Below the pieces are notes generated by a model that saw only the letters and a program-made list of their open reading frames with translations, was not told the DNA's origin and did no database searches. Positions 1 to 10,100 of a stretch of 64,000 nucleotides of DNA are shown here, piece by piece. Origin of the DNA: Cyclobacterium salsum (GTDB taxonomy: Bacteria > Bacteroidota > Bacteroidia > Cytophagales > Cyclobacteriaceae). The stretch covers positions 62,001-126,000 of the forward strand of contig NZ_WNKG01000007.1 of assembly GCF_010119245.1 (NCBI RefSeq), given 5' to 3'. The first letter of the stretch is position 1, and every line of letters starts with the position of its first letter. The translations under genes and the position numbers were made by a program.

Positions 1-15
1 AAAATTGCCTACCCA

Positions 16-1095
16 ATGGAACTGGCCCTCAACCTGACCAAAATTTTTCTTGCCATCCTATGTATACTTGCTGTCACCGCCAGCAATTTGAAATTAGGGC
101 ATTGGTCGGTAAGAATGTTTGATTTCCCAAGATTGCAGCTATTGGCCATTGCGCTCATTACCATGCTGTTGTTTTTTATCCCTTCCTTAAATACCGATCC
201 CTGGCACTTAGGACTGCTGGCTGGTGTGGTAGCTAGTTTTGTGTTTCAAGCGGTCAAGATCTATCCCTATACCTTTTTTGGCGCAAAAGAAGTTCGAGCT
301 TCAAGGCAGTCCTCCCTTGAAAACGAAATTTCCTTACTGGTTAGTAACGTTCTGACGCCGAATCGGCATGTGGAAAAACTGATAGCATTGGTAAACAGGT
401 ACCAACCCAACCTGCTTTTAACCCTGGAATCGGATGAATGGTGGGGAAAGCAATTGGAAATCATCGAAAAGGACTATCCCCAGCAGGTCAAAATTCCGCT
501 CGACAACCAATATGGCATGCATCTGTATTCCAATCTTCCTTTAAATAATATAAAAAAGCTATACCTTGTGGAAGACGATATCCCCTCCATACATGCAGAG
601 GTAATCCTGCCGTCCGGAAGAAAAGTACAAATTCATTGTGTTCACCCCGAACCCCCAAGCCCTTCCGAAAGCGAAAGTTCTGTCCCTCGGGATGCCGAAT
701 TGTTAATTGTCGGAAAAAATATCAAGGACGCAACACTACCGGTATTGGTGTTCGGTGACCTGAATGACGTGGCCTGGTCCCGGACCACCCGCTTGTTTCA
801 GAAAATAAGCGGCTTGAAGGACCCCCGAAAAGGAAGGGGGTTTTTCAATACCTTTCATGCCAAATACTTCGCCCTTCGCTGGCCGCTGGACCATATTTTT
901 CATTCCAAGCATTTCCTTTTGAAAAAAATCAAACGCCTTCCTTCCATTTCATCCGACCATTTCCCCATGTATGGACAATTTCAACTGGCACCTGAAAACG
1001 AACAAGAGAATGAGAAAGAAAAACTAGATAAAGAGGAAAAAGATTGGACCAAAGAAACGATCGATCAGTCCAACCCAAACATCCTTACCATCTGA
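16..1095 (+). CDS. Membrane-anchored endonuclease/exonuclease/phosphatase (EEP) family protein
   Basis: The first ~90 residues form two or three hydrophobic membrane segments; the rest is an EEP (DNase I-like) fold. Metal and catalytic signatures are visible: a Glu in TLESDEWW, GDLNDVAWS (Asp/Asn pair), PLDHIF and the terminal SSDHFPM (Asp-His pair). Such proteins hydrolyse phosphodiester or phosphomonoester bonds, but the substrate cannot be read from the sequence. The C-terminus is a charged Glu/Lys tail. The frame stays open to the left edge, so the true start could lie outside the window; the ATG used here is only the first one visible. It ends 1 bp before the convergent isomerase-like gene. 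Confidence 0.85.
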   Translation: MELALNLTKIFLAILCILAVTASNLKLGHWSVRMFDFPRLQLLAIALITMLLFFIPSLNTDPWHLGLLAGVVASFVFQAVKIYPYTFFGAKEVRASRQSSLENEISLLVSNVLTPNRHVEKLIALVNRYQPNLLLTLESDEWWGKQLEIIEKDYPQQVKIPLDNQYGMHLYSNLPLNNIKKLYLVEDDIPSIHAEVILPSGRKVQIHCVHPEPPSPSESESSVPRDAELLIVGKNIKDATLPVLVFGDLNDVAWSRTTRLFQKISGLKDPRKGRGFFNTFHAKYFALRWPLDHIFHSKHFLLKKIKRLPSISSDHFPMYGQFQLAPENEQENEKEKLDKEEKDWTKETIDQSNPNILTI

Positions 1096-1096
1096 G

Positions 1097-2020
1097 CTAC
1101 GGTATGGGAATAAATTGTCTGAGGTAATTCCTCGCTGTCAAAATGGCCATTTTTACGTCTTCCGGGGATTTTTCAAAGGCCTTGTCTTCTACCTCTATAC
1201 AACAGGGGCCCCTGTAGCCTACATCGGTTAGTGCCGCAAAAAACCTCCCCCAGGGCACATCTCCCAGTCCAGGAATTTTCGGGGAATGGTACTCTAGTGG
1301 ATTGGCAAGAATTCCCACCCGGTTTAGCTTTTCGGGGTAGAGTTTGACATCTTTCAGGTGGATGTGGTGAAGCCGGTCCCGAAACTCGTACAAGGGTTGG
1401 ACCGGGTCCATATGCATCCATACCAGATGAGAGGGATCGTAATTTAATCCAAAATGAGGATCGGGAATGATTGAAAACATTTTTTCCCAAACGGCAGGAG
1501 ATATGGCCAGGTTTTTCCCGCCGGGCCATTCATCATTGGTAAAAAACATGGGGCAATTTTCGATCCCAATACGAATCCCCTTCTTTGAAGCATGCTTCAC
1601 TACTGCCGGAAACCGCTCCGAAAACATCTTCAGATTGTCCTCCACATTCAGCGACGGGTTTCTTCCAATAAAGGTGTTGACCACGGGTATTCCCAGTTTC
1701 TCCGCACCGTCAATGACGGCCTTGATATGGGATAAAGCAGCATCTGCTTTCGATTCATCCGGATCCATGGGGTTGGGATAAAATCCCAAACCGGAAACAA
1801 ACACTCCTTTTTCCCGCTGGTACTCCCTTATGTGGCTAATCTGGTCGGAAACCAGTTGGTTTACATCAATATGAGTCACCCCTGCATAGCGTCTTTCCGC
1901 CTTTCCTTTAGGCCAGCACATCATTTCCACACAGGAAAAATTTTCCGCGGCGGCAAAATCAATCACTTCTTCAAAACTATTTTCCGCCAGAATGGCGCTA
2001 ACAAAACCTAATTTAAGCAT
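1097..2020 (-). CDS. Sugar phosphate isomerase/epimerase-like TIM-barrel protein
   Basis: A 307-residue AP-endonuclease-2/xylose-isomerase-like TIM barrel. Visible family landmarks are the N-terminal LGFVSAIL strand, IGIENCPM (metal Glu), GLNYDPSHLVW (Asp-His metal ligands), HIHLKDVK (His and Asp) and CCIEVEDKAF (final Glu). Members isomerise or epimerise sugars or inositol derivatives in the cytoplasm; substrate unknown. It lies 11 bp downstream of the aminotransferase on the same strand and may be co-transcribed with it. Confidence 0.85.
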   Translation of the reverse strand: MLKLGFVSAILAENSFEEVIDFAAAENFSCVEMMCWPKGKAERRYAGVTHIDVNQLVSDQISHIREYQREKGVFVSGLGFYPNPMDPDESKADAALSHIKAVIDGAEKLGIPVVNTFIGRNPSLNVEDNLKMFSERFPAVVKHASKKGIRIGIENCPMFFTNDEWPGGKNLAISPAVWEKMFSIIPDPHFGLNYDPSHLVWMHMDPVQPLYEFRDRLHHIHLKDVKLYPEKLNRVGILANPLEYHSPKIPGLGDVPWGRFFAALTDVGYRGPCCIEVEDKAFEKSPEDVKMAILTARNYLRQFIPIP

Positions 2021-2031
2021 GTAACTATCCT

Positions 2032-3186
2032 TTAAAGTTTAGAAAGTATTTCTCCGGCTTTGTCAAGCAAGTCGTCGTCTTTGGCAAAACAAAACCGTAG
2101 TAATTTATCGTCCTTTTTATCCTTATAAAACACGGATACCGGCACAGAGGCCACTTTAATCTCTTTTGTCAGGCGAATGGCCAGGTCGTAATCGTATTCT
2201 TCGGTGATTTCCCGATAGGAAACAATTTGAAAAAAACTTCCTTTAGACGGCGTAAAACGAAAGCGGGATGCCTGGAGGGCCTCATTAAACCGATCCCGTT
2301 TTTTTTGATAAAATGCACTCAGCTGCTCGTAATGCTCCGGAAGTTTCAAAAAATCGGCTAAGGCATATTGCATGGGTGTAACCGTACTGAAGGTGATGTA
2401 CTGGTGAATTCTTCTGAATTCCTTTGACAGGGCCTTGGGAGCCAGGCAATAACCGATCTTCCAACCAGTGGTATGATAGGTTTTTCCCAGCGATCCACAA
2501 ACAAATGTCCGCTCCTGCAAAACCGGATGGGTCATCATGGAACGATGGACATCTCCGTCAAATACGATGTGCTCATATACCTCGTCACTGATGATGTAAA
2601 TATCGGTATCCCGAACCAGCTCGGCCAGCGTATCCAGGTCGCTTTTGCTAAATACCGTTCCAACCGGATTGTGGGGCGTATTGACCATAATGGCCCGGGT
2701 CTTCGGAGATATTTTCGCCTTTACCGCCTGCCAATCTATTTTAAATTCCGGTGCATTCAGGGTGACATACACGGGAATACCCCCGTTCAAGTCGATGGCT
2801 GGAACATAGCTATCATAGGCTGGTTCCAGAACGATCACCTCATCGCCCGGGTAAACCACCGCGGTAACAGCACAAAAAATGGCCTCTGTAGCACCAGAGG
2901 TAATGGTTACTTCCGTTTCCGGATCATAGTCCACTCCATAAACACGATTGGTTTTTTCTGCCAGGCTTTCTCTGAACGCAGGAACGCCACTCATCGGAGC
3001 GTATTGATTGTAACCATTTTTTACGTAATGGCTAACCAGTTCACTTAACCTGGGAGAACAGTCAAAACTCGGAAATCCCTGTGATAAATTAATCGCATTC
3101 TCTTTAGTAGCCAGACCCGACATCACCGTAAAAATGGTGGTGCCGACATAGGGCAGTTTAGAGGGTAATTCCTTTTCTTTTTGCAT
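2032..3186 (-). CDS. PLP-dependent methionine/kynurenine-type aminotransferase (class I/II)
   Basis: A fold-type I aminotransferase of 384 residues, the usual length. The Schiff-base lysine is in SLGKTYHTTGWKIGY; NTPHNPVG and ISDEVYEHIVFDG carry the PLP-contacting Asn and Asp/Tyr; the C-terminal RFCFAKDD contains the carboxylate-binding Arg. The opening with INLSQGFPSFDCS is typical of the YbdL/kynurenine-oxoglutarate transaminase group that acts on methionine and aromatic amino acids. The precise substrate is inferred, not shown. A hairpin terminator for the upstream gene lies just before its start. Confidence 0.88.
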   Translation of the reverse strand: MQKEKELPSKLPYVGTTIFTVMSGLATKENAINLSQGFPSFDCSPRLSELVSHYVKNGYNQYAPMSGVPAFRESLAEKTNRVYGVDYDPETEVTITSGATEAIFCAVTAVVYPGDEVIVLEPAYDSYVPAIDLNGGIPVYVTLNAPEFKIDWQAVKAKISPKTRAIMVNTPHNPVGTVFSKSDLDTLAELVRDTDIYIISDEVYEHIVFDGDVHRSMMTHPVLQERTFVCGSLGKTYHTTGWKIGYCLAPKALSKEFRRIHQYITFSTVTPMQYALADFLKLPEHYEQLSAFYQKKRDRFNEALQASRFRFTPSKGSFFQIVSYREITEEYDYDLAIRLTKEIKVASVPVSVFYKDKKDDKLLRFCFAKDDDLLDKAGEILSKL

Positions 3187-3218
3187 AAATAAAAAAGACC
3201 GGAAATTGCCTTCCGGTC
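3187..3218 (-). terminator. Rho-independent terminator after the GlcG-like gene
   Basis: Perfect 8-bp stem (GACCGGAA 3197-3204 with TTCCGGTC 3211-3218, 6-nt loop). Read on the minus strand it is followed by a T-rich run (the A-run at 3187-3196). It lies between the stop of the GlcG-like gene and the start of the aminotransferase, so it should separate the two transcripts. Confidence 0.75.
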
Positions 3219-3237
3219 GACTGATGGAACATTCAAT

Positions 3238-3705
3238 TTAAAATGACTCTAATCCAGCTGCTGCAATGATCCCATCCTGGGCAGATGTGACACCACTAAC
3301 CCCGATAGAACCAATCACCTGATCGCCATCCTTTATGGGCAAGCCTCCTTCCACGGCCACTACGCCGGGAAGGCTGATGAGGTGTATGTTGCCGGATTTG
3401 ACAGCATCTTCAAATACTTTTGTGGGTCGTTTGAATTTCAGGGCCGAGGTGGCTTTTTGAACGCCCACATCCACGCTCCCTATTTGTGTTCCATCCATTC
3501 TCCGCAGGGCGACCAAGTGCCCACCGGCATCTAGAATGGCGACGACCACATTCCAATTGTCTTGTCGGGCTCTGGCCTCTGCCGCATCGGATATCCGCTG
3601 CGCATCCTCAAGGGTGAGTACCCGGACCCTCTCCTGAGCCTGTACCGAAAAGCTGATCGCAAAGACCAGCATTACCCAGATTGATAGTATGATTTGCTTC
3701 ATCAT
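3238..3705 (-). CDS. Exported GlcG/HbpS-like (DUF336) heme-binding family protein
   Basis: A 155-residue protein with a clear Sec signal peptide (hydrophobic run ending in SVQAQ) followed by a complete GlcG/HbpS fold. Landmarks are LTLEDAQRISDAAEARA, VAILDAGGHLVALRRMDG, the GVVAVEGGLPI loop and IGSIGVSGVTSAQD. Family members bind heme or small ligands, or occur with glycolate and diol utilisation genes; none of those genes is adjacent. Periplasmic location is inferred from the signal peptide. The start has two consecutive Met codons. It diverges from yjbQ. Confidence 0.85.
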   Translation of the reverse strand: MMKQIILSIWVMLVFAISFSVQAQERVRVLTLEDAQRISDAAEARARQDNWNVVVAILDAGGHLVALRRMDGTQIGSVDVGVQKATSALKFKRPTKVFEDAVKSGNIHLISLPGVVAVEGGLPIKDGDQVIGSIGVSGVTSAQDGIIAAAGLESF

Positions 3706-3775
3706 GATGTGTTTTTTTGTTTGTTAATCCGCTTTGTCTTAAATATAAAGAAATAATGGCTATTCTTAAATTTTT

Positions 3776-3783
3776 TATATTTG
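3776..3783 (+). promoter_or_regulatory. Bacteroidota -7 element for yjbQ
   Basis: TATATTTG matches TAnnTTTG exactly and lies 25 nt before the yjbQ ATG. No clear -33 TTG is seen at the usual spacing. Confidence 0.5.
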
Positions 3784-3797
3784 AGAATCATCTCAAA
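3780..3797. promoter_or_regulatory. Operator-like inverted repeat overlapping the yjbQ promoter
   Basis: Perfect 7-bp arms, TTTGAGA and TCTCAAA, with a 4-nt spacer. The left arm overlaps the 3' end of the -7 element, where a bound repressor would block transcription. No cognate regulator is recognisable nearby. Confidence 0.4.
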
Positions 3798-3808
3798 CGG
3801 ACAAAATC

Positions 3809-4231
3809 ATGAACATTTTTCAAAAAGAAATCCGATTACGCGCCTATAAAAGAGGCTTTCACCTCATTACAGGGGAAGTTGTGGATAACTTCCCGGAAAT
3901 GAAAAATATAGGTACCGGCATGCTCCAGGTCTGGATCAAACACACCTCCGCCGGACTGACCATCAATGAAAACGCAGACCCCTCTGTTCGTCAGGACTTT
4001 GAAACGTTTACAAACGACTTGATTCCGGAAGATTATCCACACTTTGTCCACACCTATGAAGGGGCGGATGATATGCCTGCGCATCTGAAAGCAAGTATTT
4101 TCGGTCCTTCGGTCCAAATTCCCATTTCCGGGGGAAAACTTAACCTGGGCACCTGGCAGGGAATTTACCTGGGCGAATTCAGGGACCAGGGCGGTGCCCG
4201 AAAACTGGTCCTGACTGCCTTTGGAACCTGA
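3809..4231 (+). CDS. yjbQ: YjbQ/UPF0047 family protein (secondary thiamine-phosphate synthase-like)
   Basis: A 140-residue UPF0047 protein, full length. It shows the family signatures MLQVWIKHTSAGLTINENAD, the HTYEGADDMPAHLKAS stretch with conserved His and Asp, and the C-terminal GTWQGIYLGEFRDQGGAR. E. coli YjbQ has weak thiamine-phosphate synthase activity in vivo; the physiological role of the family remains unsettled. It is monocistronic, with its own promoter element and an operator-like palindrome, and converges on dgt. Confidence 0.9.
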   Translation: MNIFQKEIRLRAYKRGFHLITGEVVDNFPEMKNIGTGMLQVWIKHTSAGLTINENADPSVRQDFETFTNDLIPEDYPHFVHTYEGADDMPAHLKASIFGPSVQIPISGGKLNLGTWQGIYLGEFRDQGGARKLVLTAFGT

Positions 4232-4306
4232 GCCCGGCTTTTGCCTCTCAAACAAAGGCCTGAACCTGATTTCTTAGGGTTATCCACCGTTTTATCCACA
4301 AATCCC

Positions 4307-5635
4307 TTAGGTGTTGGGTAGGGAAATACCCTTCACCCTTCGGTAAAGCGAAAGGGCGTATTTGTCGGTCATTCCGGATACAAAATCCATTAATCCCCGA
4401 AGGATGGAGTAGGCCGATTGCGGACCTGTTAACACCAATTGGTCCGGAAGCAAACGCAAAATACTTTTATTTTGACCCGAAAACTTTTCCTTAACAAAAT
4501 GATGGTGGTACAATGCCTCCCCAAAGGTTTCCAATAATCCTTCCAGGACCTGGTATCCGGCAGCCTCTTTCTCCAAGACCGGCTGGGAGCGGTAAATTTT
4601 CGCTACGGACAACGCATTAATCGCTCCCAATGCCTCAGCCGAGGGTATACAATCGGTAAGCGCCTGGTCAAAATCTCCCACCAGTAACAGGGGTTCCTTT
4701 TCCTGAAAAACCTTATCCGTCTCTTCAATCAATTGGTTGATGGCCATGGCCCTGAGGATAGCCAACTTCTGTCGATTAGCGGGGTATTTTTCCAATTTTT
4801 GGGCAGAAAACCGATCCCCAATGATCGCCGCCAGCAAGGCGATGGTTTCTTCCAGGGACACCAGGCCCATGGTACAGCCATCCTCCAGATCAATAATGCT
4901 GTAACAAATATCGTCCGCTGCCTCCACCAGAAAAGCAAGCGGGTGCCGCATCCAGCAATTCGGGGCAAGTGTTGGAATGGCCATCATTTCCATCAATTGC
5001 GTATAGTCTGTCAAATTGCTGGTAAAAAACCCAAACTTTTTCTGGCTGCGTCGCTTTTGATCCTCGGCGAAGGTCCAGGAAGGTCTGGGATATTTGGTAA
5101 ACGCTGCCAGGGTAGGGGGAGAGATATAAATTCCGTTATTTCGATCCATAAGCATGCGAAAGCCCTGGGCATTTCCTTCAAAATGAGTGAGATCTTCCCA
5201 TTCCTGACTGCTACATTGGTTTTTCCAGCATTGTCCTTTGGGGTGAAACCGGAAAAAATCCGAAATGCCTTCTTCCCCGGCATGGCCAAAAGGAGGATTT
5301 CCAATATCATGGGCAAGGGCTGCTGCGGCCACAATGCCCCCGATATCAAACGGTTGCAGGTGCCTGTTTTTCAGCCCGGGATATTTTTCCAATAGAAAAT
5401 TACCAGCAGATTTACCCAGAGACCGGCCCACGCTGGATACCTCCAGGCTATGGGTCAATCTGGTATGGACAAAATCTTGCTCAGGAAGGGGAAATACCTG
5501 CGTTTTGGCTTGAAGATTCCGGAAGGGTGATGAAAAAATGATCCGGTCATAATCCTTCTCAAATTGGCTTCGTTGCTGCCCCGATTCCGAAGCAGGAAGC
5601 CCCTCCGGAATGATTAATTTTTCCCATTTCATCAT
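4307..5635 (-). CDS. dgt: Deoxyguanosinetriphosphate triphosphohydrolase (dGTPase)
   Basis: A 442-residue HD-domain dNTPase. The metal-binding His/Asp motif is seen in ALAHDIGNPPFGHAGEEG, preceded by the HTRLTHSLEVSSVGRSLG helix; DDICYSIIDLEDG supplies the later Asp. Family members cleave dGTP to deoxyguanosine and triphosphate, controlling dNTP pools and sometimes limiting phage replication. The N-terminus (SQFEKDYDRIIFSSPFRNLQ) and overall length fit the long dGTPase group. Two consecutive Met codons open the frame. Confidence 0.92.
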   Translation of the reverse strand: MMKWEKLIIPEGLPASESGQQRSQFEKDYDRIIFSSPFRNLQAKTQVFPLPEQDFVHTRLTHSLEVSSVGRSLGKSAGNFLLEKYPGLKNRHLQPFDIGGIVAAAALAHDIGNPPFGHAGEEGISDFFRFHPKGQCWKNQCSSQEWEDLTHFEGNAQGFRMLMDRNNGIYISPPTLAAFTKYPRPSWTFAEDQKRRSQKKFGFFTSNLTDYTQLMEMMAIPTLAPNCWMRHPLAFLVEAADDICYSIIDLEDGCTMGLVSLEETIALLAAIIGDRFSAQKLEKYPANRQKLAILRAMAINQLIEETDKVFQEKEPLLLVGDFDQALTDCIPSAEALGAINALSVAKIYRSQPVLEKEAAGYQVLEGLLETFGEALYHHHFVKEKFSGQNKSILRLLPDQLVLTGPQSAYSILRGLMDFVSGMTDKYALSLYRRVKGISLPNT

Positions 5636-5683
5636 ATGCTGTCAAAAATACAAAGCTAGGGTTTCGGGAAAAAGAAATCTTTC

Positions 5684-7105
5684 CTATTTCCACCCCCCGC
5701 CCAAAGCCCGGTACAGATCTACCACCGTGAGGAACATTTCGATACGGGTATTGGTCTTACTCAATTCAGCTTCCAAAACCCTGGATTGGGCGGTAATTAC
5801 TTCCAGGTAGGTAGCATAGCCTCCGCGGAACAATTCATTGGAAGTCGATACGGCATTCAGCAACACGGCGGTTTCTTCGTCTCGTAGGCTATATACCGTC
5901 CGAAGGTTTTCAATGCGCTGTAGTTTATTCATGACTTCCTGATAGCCGTCCAGTATCCGTTGCTGGTAATTATACAGTGCTATATTGTTGGAAGCCACCG
6001 CCTGATCGAACCCCCCCCGAATTTTGTTTTGGGCAAAAATGGGTGCCGTAAGTCCGCCCAATAGACCGATGGTAAGCCCCCCGGGCATTTTCAACGCTGC
6101 AGGAAGACTTCTATCGTTTAACCCCAGGTAGGGAGTAAAACTAAAAGAGGGAAAAAACTCTTTTCTAGCCGCTTCCACATTGAAGTTGGCAGCCCGGAGT
6201 TCGTGTTCCGCTTGCTGTATATCCGGTCTTCTTAGTAGCATGTCAGAAGGAAGGCCCACATCCATGGCATAAGGCAATTTAATTTCCAGCAGGGAGGAAG
6301 CGCGTTCGATGGGTTGGGGAAATCTGCCAAGAATAAAATTCAGGTTGTTTTCAGTTTCCAGTATTTCCTGTTGTTTTTCAATGGCCAAACTTTTGGTAGA
6401 GAGGAGCTGAGCCGAAAACTGCTGCACCGCCAATTCGGTGGCTCTTCCGGCCATTTTCTGGATTTTTATCAGCTCCAGTGCCATCTCCTGAAATTCAATA
6501 TTTCGCTCAATGGTCTCCAATTCAATATCCATTCCCAATAGTTCGTAATACAATTTGGAAATTTCCGCTACCATATTGGTCACCACCAGGTGTCGGCCCT
6601 TCTCAGTGGCAAGGAATTGTTCGAAGGAGGCTTCTTTTCTATCCCGGAGTTTGCCCCAAACATCGATTTCCCAGGTGCTTTGAAACCCGATAAAATTATT
6701 TTCAAGCCGGTTGACTACGTTTCGGTCGCCATTGATCGTTCCGCCTAGCAGGTTGGGGCGTATATCACCCGAGCGGTACCGGACAATCCCATCCATGCTC
6801 GGATAGATTGCCCCCTTGCTGATGCGAAATTGGGTACGGGCGATTTCTATCCGCTCCAAGGCTACCCGAAGGTCCAGGTTATTTTCAAGTCCCTCGTCTA
6901 TCAGGTAAACGAGTTTGGGATCATTAAAGAAGGCTTCCCAGGAGATGTCACCGATGCTGGAAGAATCCGTTATATCCAGGAAAGTTTCTGGCAAGGGTTC
7001 CATCTCCGGTAATTTCGGAACCTCAATACTTTTGCAAGAATACACCAGCACCAGGGCACAAAATATCAGGGCAAGGCGTGTGTAGGACTTATGATGTAAA
7101 AACAT
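5684..7105 (-). CDS. RND efflux outer-membrane factor (NodT/OprM family lipoprotein)
   Basis: A TolC-like outer-membrane channel of about 473 residues with two outer-membrane-efflux repeats: YLIDEGLENNLDLRVALERI opens the first, and RRPDIQQAEHELRAANFNVE opens the second. A lipobox (LVYSC) predicts acylation and outer-membrane anchoring. I start it at the ATG at 7105 rather than the in-frame TTG at 7123, because ATG gives a normal lipoprotein signal. It is the last gene of the three-gene efflux operon, 14 bp after the pump gene. Exported substrates are unknown. Confidence 0.9.
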   Translation of the reverse strand: MFLHHKSYTRLALIFCALVLVYSCKSIEVPKLPEMEPLPETFLDITDSSSIGDISWEAFFNDPKLVYLIDEGLENNLDLRVALERIEIARTQFRISKGAIYPSMDGIVRYRSGDIRPNLLGGTINGDRNVVNRLENNFIGFQSTWEIDVWGKLRDRKEASFEQFLATEKGRHLVVTNMVAEISKLYYELLGMDIELETIERNIEFQEMALELIKIQKMAGRATELAVQQFSAQLLSTKSLAIEKQQEILETENNLNFILGRFPQPIERASSLLEIKLPYAMDVGLPSDMLLRRPDIQQAEHELRAANFNVEAARKEFFPSFSFTPYLGLNDRSLPAALKMPGGLTIGLLGGLTAPIFAQNKIRGGFDQAVASNNIALYNYQQRILDGYQEVMNKLQRIENLRTVYSLRDEETAVLLNAVSTSNELFRGGYATYLEVITAQSRVLEAELSKTNTRIEMFLTVVDLYRALGGGWK

Positions 7106-7119
7106 GGAATTTCTGTGGT

Positions 7120-10100
7120 TCAATTATTCGAAAAAGATACCGGTGCCTCCTCTTCCTTCAGGACAATATCCGGCTCAGAATCAATTTTTTTAAAGGTAAA
7201 ATGGGCGAAAATCACATACAGGCCGGGAATGACAATTAACCCGAAAATGGTCCCGATCAACATCCCTCCGGCTGCCGCCGTACCGATGGATCTATTCCCA
7301 AGTGCACCTGCGCCGGTCGCCATGGCCAGTGGAAGCAGACCTGCTATAAAAGCAAAAGAGGTCATCAAAATCGGCCGGAGCCTGGTGACGGCACCCTCTA
7401 CCGCTGCCTGGATAACGGAATGCCCGGCATCTCTCTTTTGAATGGCAAATTCCACAATCAAAATGGCATTTTTCCCTAACAGCCCGATCAACATGATCAG
7501 TGCCACCTGGGCATAGATATTGTTTTGCAAGCCAAGCACGTACAGCGCAAAAAAGGCTCCGAAAACCCCAATCGGTAGCGATAAAATCACCGGTAGGGGC
7601 AATAAAAAGCTTTCGTATTGCGCCGACAAGATAAGGTAAACGAACAAAAGACAGATCAGGAAGATGACAATGGCCTGATTTCCGGAACCCACCTCTTCTC
7701 GGGACATACCGTACCAATCGTGGCCATATCCCTGAGGTAGCTTTTCTGTCGTGATTCTTTCAATGGCAGCAATTACATCTCCACTACTGTATCCAGGTGC
7801 CGCTGCTCCTTTGACGGTAGAGGAATTGTACATATTAAAACGAGTCAGTTGTTCGGGACCATAGGCTTTTTCCATGGTAAGAAAGGAAGAAATGGGAACC
7901 ATCTCTCCCACGTTATTTTTCACATGCAAATTCATTACATCCTCCGGGCTGGCACGGTATTGAGGTCCTGCCTGAAGCATCACATCGTACATTTGTTCGA
8001 AGCGAACGAAATCCGAAACATACATGCCCCCTAATAGGATCTGCATGGTGCTCAAGGCATTGGCAATCGTGACGCCATTTTTAGCCGCCATGTCCTGATC
8101 TATATGTACGATAAACTGGGGAAAGGTCGGATCAAAGTCCGTAAAGGCATTGTTTATCTCCGGAGCCGCCTCCAATTCTTTTATCAGATCGTTGGTGATG
8201 GTCGCTAGCCGGTCCAGATTACCCGTACCGGTTTGATCCAGCACCTTCATTTGAAAGCCGCTGGAATTACCAAAACCCGAAACCGTGGGCGGCAGAAAAA
8301 AGTCGATTTTTGCATCGGAAATATCCTCAGCCAAACTCCTAAAGGAATCCAGGGTTTCCTGTATGGGCAGGTCCTTTCGTTCATCCCAGGATTTTAGATT
8401 AACCATCGCCATTCCATAAGATGCTCCGGAGAGTCCATTTCCCAGGGAATAGCCAGCCAGACTGGAAACCGATTCCACCGCCTCGTTTCCTTCTAATTTC
8501 AGGATGAGTTCGTCTAGTACTTTCTCGGTTCTTTCCACAGTAGCACCCACAGGAGTAGTCACGTTCACATACACCATACTTTGATCTTCGGTAGGGATGA
8601 AACCAGTGGGCAAAATCTGGCTGATACCCCAGGTCGCTGCAAAGAAACCGATCAATATTAGGGTCGTGATCCCCTTTCTGGGAACGATATAGGTAATGTA
8701 TTGATAGTATTTACTTTCAAAAAACGTATAGGTGCGATTAAACCAGTCGAAAAACCGCTGCAAAAGCGTATGCTTTTTCTCCATGCCGTAATGATTCTGT
8801 AACAGAATAGCACAGAGTGCCGGGGTTAGGGTAAGGGCGTTGATTCCGGAAATGAAAATGGCAAAGGCAAGGGTCAGTGAAAATTGCCGGTAAAAGATCC
8901 CCACTGGACCCGACATAAAGGCCACCGGAATAAACACGGCAGACATTACCATGGTAATCGCTATAATGGCTCCACTAATTTCTTTCATGGCAGCAAAGGT
9001 AGCCGCCCGGGGAGCCAGGCCTTCTTTTTCCATTTTAGCATGCACGGCTTCTACCACCACGATGGCATTGTCCACCACGATCCCGATCGCCAGAACCAAG
9101 GCAAATAAGGTCAGCAGGTTGATGGAAAAACCCAACCACTGCATGAAAAACAAGGTCCCGATCAGAGCGACTGGTACTGCCAACGTAGGGATCAATGTGG
9201 ATCGAAAATCCTGAAGAAAGATGAAAACGACGATAAATACGAGAATAAAAGCCTCCACCAGCGTCACGAGCACTTCCTGAATAGAGGCATTTAGAAATCG
9301 GGATACGTCGTAGGAAATCTTGTAATCCATTCCCGAGGGAAAGCTTCCTGCCTTGATGTTTTCCATTCGCTGCTTCACCTTGGAAATCACCTCGCTGGCA
9401 TTGGAGCCTGGCCTTTGAATCACCATAATGGATGCTGCAGGCCTTCCGTCGAGCTTCGAGATCCTTCCGTAATTCAGGTTCCCAAACTCTATATCGGCGA
9501 TGTCCTTTAATCGTAATATGGAACCATCGGAATTGGCACGGACAACGAGATTCTCGTACTGCTTGGGCTCAAAAAACTTCCCCGTGTATTTCAATACATA
9601 TTGCAGCATCTGCATGTCTTTACCCGAACTGATACCCAACTGTCCCGGAGCCGCTTCTACATTTTGATTGCGGATGGCATCTACCACATCATTCGTGGCC
9701 ACGCTGTAGGCCGTCATGCGGTCCGGTTTCAGCCATACCCGCATGGAGTAATCTTTGGTACTCATGATTTCGGCAAATCCAACCCCGTCTACTCTTCTTA
9801 GTTCCTGAAGTACGTTCAGGTCGGTGAAATTATAAATAAATGCCTCATCCAGGGAAGTGTCTTCACTGGCAACATTAATATACATCAACAAGCCCTCCAC
9901 TTGCTTTTCCACCGTTACACCAGCTTTCACCACCTCTTCGGGCAATTCATTGACCACGGTAGAAATCCTGTTTTGAACTTCCACTGCTGCCAGATCGGGA
10001 TCCGTACCCGCTTCAAAATAAACCTTTATGATCGTTGTTCCCCGGTTACTGCTTACCGATGTCATATAGGTCATACCGGGAACCCCATTGATTACTTTTT

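Noticed and set aside
2473-3048. 191-residue ORF on the plus strand
   Set aside because: Antisense to the aminotransferase gene, with unlikely residue composition.
4733-5395. 220-residue ORF on the plus strand opposite dgt
   Set aside because: It lies wholly antisense to a clear dGTPase and has no family-like motif; a shadow frame.
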